Source: Rhabditoides inermis (taxonomy: Eukaryota > Nematoda > Chromadorea > Rhabditida > Rhabditidae). From it: 64,000 nt of DNA. Position numbers and translations under genes: made by a program. Positions 12,047 through 22,299 of the stretch are shown in pieces. The stretch is taken from contig CAWZYM010000271.1 in the NCBI GenBank assembly GCA_963966185.1, forward strand, positions 1,212,999 to 1,276,998, in the 5' to 3' direction. Positions within the stretch are counted from its first letter, which is position 1. Each line of letters begins with the position of its first letter. Below the pieces are notes generated by a model. It did not search any database and had not been told where the DNA came from. It saw only the letters and a list, made by a program, of their open reading frames with translations.

Positions 12047-12480
12047 ACACTCTGAACCTCGATTCAGAAATGAGCAATCCAATAAACACATCCGCATTCA
12101 TACATCTTCTGTAGTTTGTACATTTTGAACAAATGACCAAGCATGATGCGCCTGGGTTGACAACGTTTTGTTTCCTTTGTGTTACTTAACTTGTTTTGTA
12201 TAGGATCCGTCCATCATTAGGCCGCATGTAGCCGCGCTAACGGTCCAAGCGTGTTCATTTCGCACACACCACCCCTACAGTTTTCGCGCCAAAAAAAAGT
12301 GTGCGCACGTAAGAGAGAACAGACGGCTGGCCGCCATGAGAGTGGGTGACAGAGAGGCGGGGCAAGCGCTTGGCCACCCAAAGTGCGCAGAATAGTGGGG
12401 CGAGCGACCAATGAGCGAAGAGTGCAGTGGGCGGAGCTAACGTCATGCAGACCGCCGTCGTCGTAATCGTAAACACGTTT
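12047..12480. other. intergenic between collagen A and the nested repeats
   Basis: 3' flank of collagen A followed by sequence with no supported gene. The minus-strand frames at 12217-12683 cross into the GC-rich repeat and look spurious. Confidence 0.55.
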
Positions 12481-12656
12481 AAGGCCCTTTTATACTCGCC
12501 GCACCGCACGGTGCGGCATGCGTTTCCCATTGTAAAGTGCAACCGCACGCCGTAATACGTCTCGCTGTGGTGCGTGCGGATGCGGCTGCGTTTTGCACCT
12601 TCTTTCAGACTCGCCGCAACGAAAACGCATGCGTTTTGCGTTATTACCTTGCCGCA

Positions 12657-12660
12657 CGTG
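12657..12660. other. target-site duplication, left
   Basis: CGTG immediately before the 5' LTR; the same CGTG follows the 3' LTR at 21018-21021. A 4-5 bp duplication is usual for retroviral-type integrases. Confidence 0.85.
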
Positions 12661-13667
12661 TGTACCGTGGGGAGAAGAGACATGGAGGAGAGCAGTCCGA
12701 CAGGCAGAGGAAGAGAGACAGGAAGGAAGGGGAGTATTGATTGTTATGATATTAGCCGATGTATTGTGTAGTGCATTGTAAAGGATGTTGTGTAGATGTG
12801 TAGACTGTCATGTATATAGTGTACAGCCGTATTTAGTGTATAGTGTATGTTCGTGCGCGAGGGGGTGCGGCACAGAGGCCGGCCTGCCTATCGTGGTGAG
12901 CGCGTGACCGGGAGGTCACGGGTGAGAGGGAGGAGTCTATCACCGAATTGGAAGTGAGAGTTTTGGTTCGTTGTTGTGTTTTTGTTCTCGCGTTTGCTTT
13001 CAATAAATTACTCTATTCATCGTGTCGCGTTCTTGTTGTAGGGGAGGGGTCTTGGTTCTGATTGGGTCTTACTGGTCATTTCGTCCTCACATAGTTGGGA
13101 TTGGGTTGGCCGTAGGAGGGAATTGGGATCTACCCGTGTGATCACATAATCTTTGCTGACAGTGCACGGTTGGCGAGGAGTAGTCGTATCACATTTGTCT
13201 CCTCCTGCATTCACTCGCGATTACCGTTGCTGGAGGTTTTATTGTCGCAGGCGCGCGTGTTCGTGGGGGCAAAGGGTTTCAGGTACCGACTCTGCCTGCT
13301 GCGTGCCCAGCCGGTCGTCCAGTTGACCGAGATCGGGCGAGGCGACTCAAGTGGACTGAGTGCGCTACACCCTAGCGTGAGAGAGGCGCTGAATTGAGGG
13401 TGTGTGGAGGCGTAGTCACAGGCGAACCGCAGTGCGGGTCGGGAGTGACATCGAGTGTGTAGTGTGAACAGAGAGTGACTGACACAGGCGATCCGCAGAA
13501 CGGATCGGGAGTGGTCAGTAGGGAGAGTGAAGTGACGTGTGAAGTGGTAATCGATCGAGTATCGATTTGGACTGTGGTGGAGGGGCGATAGTGCGGCGAG
13601 GTGCGTGAGCAGTTTGAGCAGACGAGAGGCTGACCCAGGGGACAAAAGCATCACTGGTGCTGGTACA
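12661..13667 (+). repeat. 5' LTR (1007 bp)
   Basis: Starts TGTACC and ends GGTACA, with a 6-bp terminal inverted repeat. AATAAA at 13002-13007. It differs from the 3' LTR at three places (ATTTAG/ATGTAG, CGGGAGG/CGGAAGG, ATTGGG/ATTGAG). The next bases (TGGGGGCCGAACAAC, from 13668) begin with TGG as expected for a tRNA primer-binding site; the tRNA was not identified. Confidence 0.95.
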
Positions 13668-13832
13668 TGGGGGCCGAACAACACTGATTCAATTGCCATC
13701 GAATTACAGTGTGAACTCTGTGGGTCGACCGATCGATCAGCTTAATAATATCGCGTTTGTCGTGTTGTTGTCGAGTGTACTCGGTACGTGTGTGACACCA
13801 AGTGTTTGCAGAGTACGAGTACGTCGAACAAA

Positions 13833-16800
13833 ATGCCCGGAGAACCGGAACAGGCTGCACTATTGCAGCAAATGGTGAGTCTGAACAAGCAGTTCGAAAG
13901 AGTGAATGTGGCGGCTATGAGGGACATCGGAATGATGTTGAGCGACATTGAGCAACCGTTCATAGACAAGGTCAATGACTATGTGCGGGGAGAGCGTCGT
14001 AACGTGTTGAAAAAGTTGGTGGTGAGCCACACGAAGGTGGCCGCGCGGGAGGTAGATGAATGGGCGAATCAGGTGGAAAGTGTGAAGGAGAAGTTAGACA
14101 TGATGCAAACCATGCTTGAGGTGGGTGGAATGAGTGATGAAAGTATGCTGGGAGAGGTGGAGATGGAGAGGGATACGTATAAACAGCAGGTGCGCATGGC
14201 TATGCATGTGTTTGGAAAGGATACGTGGGAGGATACGATAAATGATATATCGTGCATGTTCGAGGAATTGACATTGCAGAAGCAGCTGGAGGTTGATCGC
14301 ACTGCCAAGGACAAGCTCATTGCTGCCTTGCAAGCTGAAAACAAGATGCTCAAGGAAGAGATCAAGAAAGGAGGGGAGATGAAGACTGAGCTGGAGCAGA
14401 TACAGCTAGACAAGGATGTGATGGAAGGTATGCAAGGCAGACAGACAATGAAGTTCACTCTCGATGATGATGATTCTGACGTGGACGAAGGGGTTTTGCA
14501 GCCCAGCTCGCGAAGTCATACCAGCAAGACGCGCCCGGGCTCATCTACCAGGCGGGAGGAGGACCCCGCATGGAGGGAAAAGAGGGCAAGTGCGGAGAAA
14601 GGTGAGAGTCACCTAGCGTCGGGTATTCGAATGGCTTTGAGTGGTGAGGTGAAGGTGAAGGCGCTGCGCAAAAACCCGACTAAGGAGGAATTCCTTAAGT
14701 TCAGACATTTGTTCAAAGTCATGTACGGGGAGTGGAATGTGTGTGTGCAGAAGCAGTTGTTGAGGGAAAAAGTCGATGCCGCGATCTATGATACACTCCC
14801 TAAGAGAGTGAAGGAAGGGGGAATGGAGAGTATATGGACGGAGTTGGAGGAGAGGTTGGTCGAGAACGAAATGATCTCGCAGCAACGCGCACTCAAAACG
14901 TTCATGCAGTTGAAGTGGGAGGAAGGAAAGAAGATGGTCGATTTCATCAATGAGCTGGAGAAATGGGCGAGAAGGGCTTTCGATGAGGCGCAATTTGTGG
15001 CCCACGAAAAAGACATGATGCACATGATCTTCGCAGGAATCAAGGGATGGCCGGATTACACCACAATTATCGAGGAGATGTTGTGTGCGAAGGAAGGAGA
15101 GAAGTATGAGTGGCTCAAGAAAAAGGTGATTCAGAGGGAGAAGACCAAAGTGCTGGCGGCGGAGATGAGGGGAGAGAGAGGTGCATCTCTGAAGCTGAAT
15201 ACATCATCGATCGAGTGTTTCAATTGTGGAGGAAAGGGTCACCTGGCGAAGGCATGTACTTCGAAAGGAGGTGTGCGAGGGTCAAGGTTCGTGGCAGAAA
15301 GGAAGGCGGTGGGAGTGCAAGGGTTTGGAGGAAATCCGGATGAGGGAAAGAGGGAGGTGAAATGTTATCGTTGTGGACTGGCGGGCCATACACGAGATCG
15401 GTGTAATGGGTACAGACAGGAGAAGCTGAATGTGAAGGAAGTACATGCGGTAACATCGTGTGCGGAAAAGGCGGAAAGATTGCAGGACGCGGAAAGGGAG
15501 GAGGAAATGCCAGCGGCAGTGGGTGCGCGATACATGGTCAGGGTTGATATGATGGGTCAGAAAGTAGAAGCGCTGCTTGATAGTGGATCGACTGTCTCTC
15601 TCATCGAGAAATCAGTCTTTGACGAGCTGAACAGGAAGTGGGGCATGACACTCGGTGAAACCAGGTCATCTGATCGATTGCACTCAGCAAGTGGGCACAC
15701 TCTGAGGACAGTGGGATACATTGAGATTCCTATGAGTGTCGAGGGTGGCAAGGTTAGAAAAGTGATCATGTTTATCGTGGAGAATTCGGTGCACAAGGTG
15801 CTGATAGGCACCAATGCGCTGGAGGCACTGGGGGTCACCTTGTTGTTGAAACTCTCGAATGACCATGGGTGCGCGCAAAGTGACAAGGTGGAAGCGAAGA
15901 GAATGCTCAAAACGCATGCAGTGAGAGTGAAGAAAAGAGTTTACATAGCGCCACTCGAAAAGAAAGTGGTGAAGCTGGGGTGTGAGGGAAAGACGGACGG
16001 AGATGTGTGGGTGAGTTCGATGAATGGAGTGATCGAGAGTGGACTGTGTAAACTGGCGAAGGGTAAGACGTTTGTGCTGGCAATGAATGCGACCGAGCAA
16101 AGAGTATTGCTGGAAAAAGGCAAAGAAGTGGCGCGATGGAGCACAGATGAGTGGGAGTTATCCCCCAGCAAGAGGAAGGAAAGGGGAGACATGTTGGAGA
16201 AGGCAGTCAAGGAAAAGCCGCCGGATGAGAGGGTAGAGGAGATAGTGGAGAGGCTGAAAGAAGATCTCGAGCAGAAATATGAAGGTGCGGTGAGACGATT
16301 GGTGAGGGCGCATGATCAGGCATTCGCTCTGAATGAGCAGGAGATGCAGATGACGCACGTGATGAAACATCACATCGATGTGGGAGACAACAAACCGGTT
16401 AAACAAAAGGTGCGACCGGTTCCGTTGGGAGTGAAAAAGGAAATGGCGGAGATTGTCGAGGGGTTGCTGGAGAGGAAAATCATCCGAGAGAGTAAGTCAC
16501 CGTGGTCATCATCGGTGGTGTTGGTGCGAAAGAAAGATGGGACTCTCCGTTTCTGTATTAATTACAGAAAGGTTAACGAGTTGACGAAAGACGACGCGTA
16601 CCCGCTTCCGTCTATGACTCTTATGCTGGAGGGGTTGCAGGGGAAGAAGATGTTCAGTTCGATCGACTTATTGAGCGGCTATTGGCAACTTCCGCTAGAC
16701 GAGGATTCGCGAGAGAAGACCGCGTTTGCGGTCGGAGAGAAGCTGTATGAGTTTGTATGTCTTCCTTTCGGGCTGTCTCAATCGCCAGCGTGCTTCCAAA

Positions 16801-19800
16801 GACTCATGAATGAGGTTCTGGGAGACATGCTGAACAAGGGTACGGTACTTTGCTACATGGATGATATCCTGGTGGCTACCGAAGAGGAAAAGGAACATGA
16901 ACGAGTCCTGGCGGAGGTGTTGAGCAGACTGGAGAAGGCAAATCTGAGACTCAAGGTCAGCAAGTGCAAGTTGTTTCGGACGGAGATTGAATTTCTTGGT
17001 CACCTTATCGATGGAGAAGGGCTCCACGTGGACAGGAAGAAGGTAGAGAGGGTGCTGGGATTCCCTATCCCTAGGCGAGTGAGAGATGTGCGCGGGTTTC
17101 TGGGGCTGGTATCTTTCTACAGAAAGTTTGTACTGGGTTTCTCAACAAAGGCGGCACCACTGTACAGGCTGCTGAAGAAAAACGCAAAGTGGCAGTGGGG
17201 GCACGAAGAGGAGAACGCGTTTGAGATTCTGAAGGCAGCAGTCGCGTCAGCGCCAGTCTTGGCTCAGCCGGATGTGGAAGCGGCAAAGAGCGGGGAGCGA
17301 CCGTTTGTCGTATACACAGATGCTAGCCGTGAGGGTGTGGGATCAGTGCTATGCCAGCGAGGAAAAGACGGATTCATGCATCCATTGTACTTTGCGAGTA
17401 AGACGCTGAGTCAGGCGGAGAAGAACTACGGCATTACAGATCTTGAAGGTCTGGGAGTGATTGTGGCATTGCGACAGTATCGTAACATCGTATACGGTAC
17501 CAAGATTACTGTATATACTGATCATATGCCACTCATGGCACTATTCGCCAACTCGCCATCGAGTCGCGTGATGAGATGGGCGCTGGAAATGCAAATGTAC
17601 AAGGTGGAGTTGCGCCATGTGAAGGGAAAGATGAATGCTGTGGCGGATGCGATGAGTAGGGGAGCGGTCTCGGAGGGATTGGAATGCGGAGATATAGAAG
17701 AGGACGTACAAGTTGTTAATGCACTAGATATGCATGACAAAGCGGGATGGAGGGAGGAGTTGGAGAGTGATGAAGAGTGGGGAAAGATGTGTACGGCGGT
17801 CCTGGACGGAAAGAGTGGAGAGGTAATTGACGTGGAGGGAAGACCATTGGTAGTCGATCAAGTTTTCTTGGATAAAGGAGAATGGGCTGTGATCGATGAG
17901 CAAGGAAAGATCAGAAGAGTGGTGCCAAAGACGGTGAGAAAGAATCTGGTATGGGATGTACACAGAGGGGTGTTTGCTGGACACCTGAGTGGAGGCAAGA
18001 TTGTGAGGGTGTTGTCCAATGACTACTATTGGCCGAGTATGAAACGAGACGTGGGGAAGTGGTTGCGGGAATGTGGAAAGTGCGTTCTGGCAAATGAGCA
18101 GCAGAAGATGGTACCGCAATTGAAGCCGGTAGTAGTGGACGCTCCGTTCCAGCTTGTCAATGTTGATTTGCTGGAATTGGGGGTGAGCGAGGCGGGCAAC
18201 AAGTACCTGGTAGTGGTAGTGGATCACTTCTCCAAGCTTGCAGCGGCATACCCAGTACCGGACAAGAGTGCAAAGACAGTGGCGGAGGTAGTGATGGTGA
18301 AATGGGTATGCGAAGGGGTGAGAATGCCCCAAAGGATTGTGTCCGATAGAGGAAAGGAGTTTGAAAATGAGGTGTGGAAGGAGTTTTGTGCGCTGGCGGG
18401 AATCGATCACGTCATGACAAAGGGATACAATAGTCGAGCGAATGGGGGAGTGGAGCGAGCGAATAAGACAATTCAGTCTATGCTCAAGAAGAAGGTCGAG
18501 AAGGTAACGGACTGGGATAAGATGGTACCATTTGTAATGTACGCGTACAACATCTCGCCAAACGAGGCCACTGGAGAGAGTCCATACTTCATTGTTCATG
18601 GAAGTGACCCGTACTGGCTGGGAAGGGAGGAGAGCATTGATCTGAACACGGCGGTTCTGTGTGACTATGACGAGTATAAAGTGGAGATGATGAGGAGGAT
18701 GGCACAGATCCATGAGGCCGTGCGAGTAACTAATGAGAAGGCAAGGGAGAAGATGAAGAAACACTATGATGAGGTGAAGGCCAGTGGGAAGCGTTTGCCA
18801 CAGGTGGGAGATCGAGTGCTGGTGAACGTTCCAACGGAGAAGAGGGGTGTGCGCTGTGGAAAGTTGAAGATCGATTATGATGGGCCATATCGAGTGGTGG
18901 AAACTAGTGAGCAGTCTGCACTAGTTACTCGCATTAATGGAAGGAATGAACCGGTGAGGGTCCCGTTTGATCAGCTGAAAACCATTCCGAAGGAATGTGA
19001 GAGTGAGCTAGAAAGAATGGGTACAAAGAGAAAGAGAGCGAACTGGAAAGGAAACGGGAAGATGTGTATGATGGTGGATTGTTGCAGAATCGACACGGAA
19101 GACGTGCTGCACCCGGATAAGCAGTTCGGAAAGAAGAAAGTGCAGGCATTCATCGACGATGGAATGATCATGGATATGCCGGGCTCGGTCCGGGACAGCA
19201 ACGTCAGCACTGTCAGCGAACTCGCCAAGCTACACATGATCGCGCACTCTGGACTGTCGCCTGTTGAAAAGGTGCGAGCGTCGCAGAAGAGTGAAAAGGG
19301 AGCGATCAAGGTGCCATGGAGAAGCTGGGCGGCGGCATACCAGGCGGTAGCCCTGGTGGAGCCGGTGCTATTGCAGAGACTGGACGCACTCAAAGGAAAA
19401 CAGCTCAAGGCAGAGAACTATGATGCAGAGTGGGAGAAGGGGGTGATGCAGTGGGATGCAAGTGGAGAGGAGACAGGATGGGACACGGTCGTGTCAGACC
19501 AAGCACTGTTCGCCGCAGCGTCGAATTCGGGCAAGATGTACAAGTGGAAGTACAGGAATCTGCTAGAGGGACGCGCGGAGGAGGCGCCAATGAAATTCGT
19601 ATGGGTGCTGGCAGGGACGGCAGGAGGCTGGGATGAGACCATGGCGGAGAAGATTAGGCTAAGGGAGGGCACTACGGTGTGCGTGGTGGCCCCGCCGATG
19701 TCAGCTGAGCAAGCAGGTTGCCAAGAGTGGTGGGAGGAGATCGAAAATATCCACTCATGGCTGCTCAAGCAGTTCGGACGTGCAGTCACCACCCTGTGGT

Positions 19801-20090
19801 GCATCCGCAGCACGGCTCAGGTGGCAGCCCGATCGGACCCAAGTCTGGTGCAGATTCGTCGAACCGGAAACTTCGCCACGTTCAGGAGGGAGGACACGGA
19901 TATCTTCTTCAGAGCTGTCAAGGAATGGATTAGGGAGGAGGTGCCCGATTGGACGTACGAAAGCGTGCCGTACGAGTCGCGCGAGGACGCGCGTTCTGCG
20001 AGGGGCGGCATGTACCGTGGGGAGAAGAGACATGGAGGAGAGCAGTCCGACAGGCAGAGGAAGAGAGACAGGAAGGAAGGGGAGTATTGA
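13833..20090 (+). CDS. Gag-Pol polyprotein of the LTR retrotransposon
   Basis: One frame of 2085 aa from ATG 13833 (context ACAAAATGCC; an in-frame ATG at 13788 would add 15 residues). The Gag-like N-terminal part is rich in coiled coil, then two CCHC knuckles (CFNCGGKGHLAKAC near residue 460; CYRCGLAGHTRDRC near 510). Next come an aspartic protease core LLDSGSTVSLI (about 580), RT with YMDD (about 1009), RNase H (VYTDAS, about 1160), and integrase with an HHCC finger (about 1375-1415) and a D-D-35-E triad (about 1445, 1505, 1541). A GPY/F-like module (YDGPYRVV, about 1680) ends the known part. About 370 further residues follow that I do not recognise. There is no frameshift or stop between Gag and Pol. 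The stop codon lies 80 bp inside the 3' LTR, so the last 26 residues are LTR-encoded. Confidence 0.93.
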   Translation: MPGEPEQAALLQQMVSLNKQFERVNVAAMRDIGMMLSDIEQPFIDKVNDYVRGERRNVLKKLVVSHTKVAAREVDEWANQVESVKEKLDMMQTMLEVGGMSDESMLGEVEMERDTYKQQVRMAMHVFGKDTWEDTINDISCMFEELTLQKQLEVDRTAKDKLIAALQAENKMLKEEIKKGGEMKTELEQIQLDKDVMEGMQGRQTMKFTLDDDDSDVDEGVLQPSSRSHTSKTRPGSSTRREEDPAWREKRASAEKGESHLASGIRMALSGEVKVKALRKNPTKEEFLKFRHLFKVMYGEWNVCVQKQLLREKVDAAIYDTLPKRVKEGGMESIWTELEERLVENEMISQQRALKTFMQLKWEEGKKMVDFINELEKWARRAFDEAQFVAHEKDMMHMIFAGIKGWPDYTTIIEEMLCAKEGEKYEWLKKKVIQREKTKVLAAEMRGERGASLKLNTSSIECFNCGGKGHLAKACTSKGGVRGSRFVAERKAVGVQGFGGNPDEGKREVKCYRCGLAGHTRDRCNGYRQEKLNVKEVHAVTSCAEKAERLQDAEREEEMPAAVGARYMVRVDMMGQKVEALLDSGSTVSLIEKSVFDELNRKWGMTLGETRSSDRLHSASGHTLRTVGYIEIPMSVEGGKVRKVIMFIVENSVHKVLIGTNALEALGVTLLLKLSNDHGCAQSDKVEAKRMLKTHAVRVKKRVYIAPLEKKVVKLGCEGKTDGDVWVSSMNGVIESGLCKLAKGKTFVLAMNATEQRVLLEKGKEVARWSTDEWELSPSKRKERGDMLEKAVKEKPPDERVEEIVERLKEDLEQKYEGAVRRLVRAHDQAFALNEQEMQMTHVMKHHIDVGDNKPVKQKVRPVPLGVKKEMAEIVEGLLERKIIRESKSPWSSSVVLVRKKDGTLRFCINYRKVNELTKDDAYPLPSMTLMLEGLQGKKMFSSIDLLSGYWQLPLDEDSREKTAFAVGEKLYEFVCLPFGLSQSPACFQRLMNEVLGDMLNKGTVLCYMDDILVATEEEKEHERVLAEVLSRLEKANLRLKVSKCKLFRTEIEFLGHLIDGEGLHVDRKKVERVLGFPIPRRVRDVRGFLGLVSFYRKFVLGFSTKAAPLYRLLKKNAKWQWGHEEENAFEILKAAVASAPVLAQPDVEAAKSGERPFVVYTDASREGVGSVLCQRGKDGFMHPLYFASKTLSQAEKNYGITDLEGLGVIVALRQYRNIVYGTKITVYTDHMPLMALFANSPSSRVMRWALEMQMYKVELRHVKGKMNAVADAMSRGAVSEGLECGDIEEDVQVVNALDMHDKAGWREELESDEEWGKMCTAVLDGKSGEVIDVEGRPLVVDQVFLDKGEWAVIDEQGKIRRVVPKTVRKNLVWDVHRGVFAGHLSGGKIVRVLSNDYYWPSMKRDVGKWLRECGKCVLANEQQKMVPQLKPVVVDAPFQLVNVDLLELGVSEAGNKYLVVVVDHFSKLAAAYPVPDKSAKTVAEVVMVKWVCEGVRMPQRIVSDRGKEFENEVWKEFCALAGIDHVMTKGYNSRANGGVERANKTIQSMLKKKVEKVTDWDKMVPFVMYAYNISPNEATGESPYFIVHGSDPYWLGREESIDLNTAVLCDYDEYKVEMMRRMAQIHEAVRVTNEKAREKMKKHYDEVKASGKRLPQVGDRVLVNVPTEKRGVRCGKLKIDYDGPYRVVETSEQSALVTRINGRNEPVRVPFDQLKTIPKECESELERMGTKRKRANWKGNGKMCMMVDCCRIDTEDVLHPDKQFGKKKVQAFIDDGMIMDMPGSVRDSNVSTVSELAKLHMIAHSGLSPVEKVRASQKSEKGAIKVPWRSWAAAYQAVALVEPVLLQRLDALKGKQLKAENYDAEWEKGVMQWDASGEETGWDTVVSDQALFAAASNSGKMYKWKYRNLLEGRAEEAPMKFVWVLAGTAGGWDETMAEKIRLREGTTVCVVAPPMSAEQAGCQEWWEEIENIHSWLLKQFGRAVTTLWCIRSTAQVAARSDPSLVQIRRTGNFATFRREDTDIFFRAVKEWIREEVPDWTYESVPYESREDARSARGGMYRGEKRHGGEQSDRQRKRDRKEGEY

Positions 20091-21017
20091 TTGTTATGAT
20101 ATTAGCCGATGTATTGTGTAGTGCATTGTAAAGGATGTTGTGTAGATGTGTAGACTGTCATGTATATAGTGTACAGCCGTATGTAGTGTATAGTGTATGT
20201 TCGTGCGCGAGGGGGTGCGGCACAGAGGCCGGCCTGCCTATCGTGGTGAGCGCGTGACCGGAAGGTCACGGGTGAGAGGGAGGAGTCTATCACCGAATTG
20301 GAAGTGAGAGTTTTGGTTCGTTGTTGTGTTTTTGTTCTCGCGTTTGCTTTCAATAAATTACTCTATTCATCGTGTCGCGTTCTTGTTGTAGGGGAGGGGT
20401 CTTGGTTCTGATTGAGTCTTACTGGTCATTTCGTCCTCACATAGTTGGGATTGGGTTGGCCGTAGGAGGGAATTGGGATCTACCCGTGTGATCACATAAT
20501 CTTTGCTGACAGTGCACGGTTGGCGAGGAGTAGTCGTATCACATTTGTCTCCTCCTGCATTCACTCGCGATTACCGTTGCTGGAGGTTTTATTGTCGCAG
20601 GCGCGCGTGTTCGTGGGGGCAAAGGGTTTCAGGTACCGACTCTGCCTGCTGCGTGCCCAGCCGGTCGTCCAGTTGACCGAGATCGGGCGAGGCGACTCAA
20701 GTGGACTGAGTGCGCTACACCCTAGCGTGAGAGAGGCGCTGAATTGAGGGTGTGTGGAGGCGTAGTCACAGGCGAACCGCAGTGCGGGTCGGGAGTGACA
20801 TCGAGTGTGTAGTGTGAACAGAGAGTGACTGACACAGGCGATCCGCAGAACGGATCGGGAGTGGTCAGTAGGGAGAGTGAAGTGACGTGTGAAGTGGTAA
20901 TCGATCGAGTATCGATTTGGACTGTGGTGGAGGGGCGATAGTGCGGCGAGGTGCGTGAGCAGTTTGAGCAGACGAGAGGCTGACCCAGGGGACAAAAGCA
21001 TCACTGGTGCTGGTACA
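20011..21017 (+). repeat. 3' LTR (1007 bp)
   Basis: TGTACC...GGTACA, same length as the 5' LTR with three differences; AATAAA at 20352-20357; followed by target duplication CGTG (21018-21021). Confidence 0.95.
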
Positions 21018-21170
21018 CGTGCGGTGCGGCGGAGTTTCTCAGCCAAATTCTGCCGCATGCCGCGTTGCGTTTTACGATGCGGCGAAGTAGTTTTTGCTGA
21101 TTTGCCGCATGCGTTTCAAAACGCAACCGCACCGCATTTGCGTTGCGTTTAGTCTGAAACGCGCTTAAGT

Positions 21171-22299
21171 GGCAAAGCTGAAAGAGCGAGAGATGGCTGT
21201 TTTGGATGCCGCAACCGATATCGGTTTCACGAATCATACTCAAAGGTCTTATAAAGTGATATTATAACAAACAACACGTACTAATACACGGCCCGGCCTT
21301 ATTAGTGTCACTCATTTGTTAACTGGCCTGTGAACTCAGACGCACGCTACGCATCACATCCGCGTCGCGGTTGGCTTGAGCAATTTAGCAAAACTTGTGG
21401 CAGCGTAGGGTTTCGAATCTGCGATGAACAGAGACTGGCCGCCACGCTAGCCACTAGGCACTGGGACATTTGACCACATCCGCAGTCTCTCAGAAATCGA
21501 CAATGATGAAGAGCATAATTTTCTATAACATGGGAGACGCGTTGCGTGTGTGCCTTTCGATTAATTCAAATCAATGGCAGCGCGCCGGGCCGTGTAATTA
21601 TATACATTGTATAGGACGGAGGAAATCGACTGTGGATTGACTATGAGACAAGCACGCCGCGCGCGTCACAGATCAAAACAAACGGGCGCCGCTTCGCGCC
21701 GCCCCTAATTTTCTTCACAGTTCGTTTGCAAGTTTGCTCATTTTTTGCGTGCCACACACACACACATAAATCATCGTGTTCACAAATATGAACGCATTGA
21801 AATGAAGATATGTTAGACACGTGACATTGGTTTGCTTTACATAGTTACGAGAGATGACCGAAAAGGTTACCTCTACTACGAGAGAGCGAGTGTTCTGTGA
21901 CAAAAAAAAACGCTATCTGTCCGAAAACAAAAACAGAGTAAAGCTGGAAACCTTCGTATGAAAAATGGTCATGTTTTGATCTTGATTTTTAAAAATCTCA
22001 TGTTTCATCGTAGTTTAGTTTTCTAGCGCCGAGCAGAAGTCAGCATCAAACGCACAAATTTCTTTTTTTTTTCCGCACGCCTATACTGTCTAACCGATCA
22101 ATCACTACTCGGGATGAACGCTGTTTTTCCTCTTGTCGTTTGCCGAAATGTGAGCGCGAACAGGTATGCACGCCTGTTATTCATGAGTAATCACGAACTG
22201 CTTCTTTCGCACGTTGTCGAGTTTGGTCGAATTTCGTCGCAGCAGGTAAATTACGGGAAAAAATGACGGCGGCATAAAAGGGGCGCACAGTCGACTGGG
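21171..22299. other. intergenic with a tRNA-like repeat head
   Basis: On the minus strand about 21465-21395 reads a tRNA-like block: TGCCTAGTGGCTAGCG (A-box-like) and GATTCGAAACCC (B-box-like). No acceptor-stem pairing is seen, so it is a tRNA-derived repeat rather than a tRNA gene. The rest holds no supported gene. Confidence 0.5.

Larger units (their letters stand above)
12661..21017 (+). mobile_element. intact Ty3/gypsy-like LTR retrotransposon (8357 bp)
   Basis: Two 1007-bp LTRs, a primer-binding site, one uninterrupted gag-pol reading frame, a purine-rich stretch (GCGAGGGGCGGCA) just before the 3' LTR, and a 4-bp CGTG target duplication. The order protease - RT - RNase H - integrase is that of Ty3/gypsy (Metaviridae-like) elements. 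Three LTR differences in 1007 bp and no stop in the frame show recent insertion. It lies between two near-identical collagen genes and inside a GC-rich repeat, and it interrupts no gene. Confidence 0.95.
12483..21170. repeat. GC-rich GCGGTGCGG repeat, split by the LTR element
   Basis: The two host flanks of the retrotransposon (12483-12660 and 21018-about 21170) share one composition: repeated words such as CCGCACCGCA, GTGCGGCATGCG and AACGCATGCGTTTTGCG, many self-complementary. Removing the element and one CGTG copy joins them into about 330 bp of such sequence. It looks like a non-autonomous element or satellite fragment that served as the insertion target. Confidence 0.6.

Noticed and set aside
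11273..12097. 274-aa minus-strand frame (and 322 aa at 22251-23219)
   Set aside because: Shadow of the collagen exon on the other strand; the Gly-X-Y codon pattern leaves the antisense frame open.
13788..13832. Upstream in-frame ATG as the gag-pol start
   Set aside because: Possible, but the ATG at 13833 has the better context and the extra 15 residues look like leader sequence.
17724..18764. 346-aa minus-strand frame
   Set aside because: Antisense of the integrase region of the retrotransposon; no domain of its own.
21395..21465. tRNA gene (minus); also 49205-49290 and 601-682
   Set aside because: A and B boxes are present, but acceptor stems do not pair; they are better read as tRNA-derived repeats.
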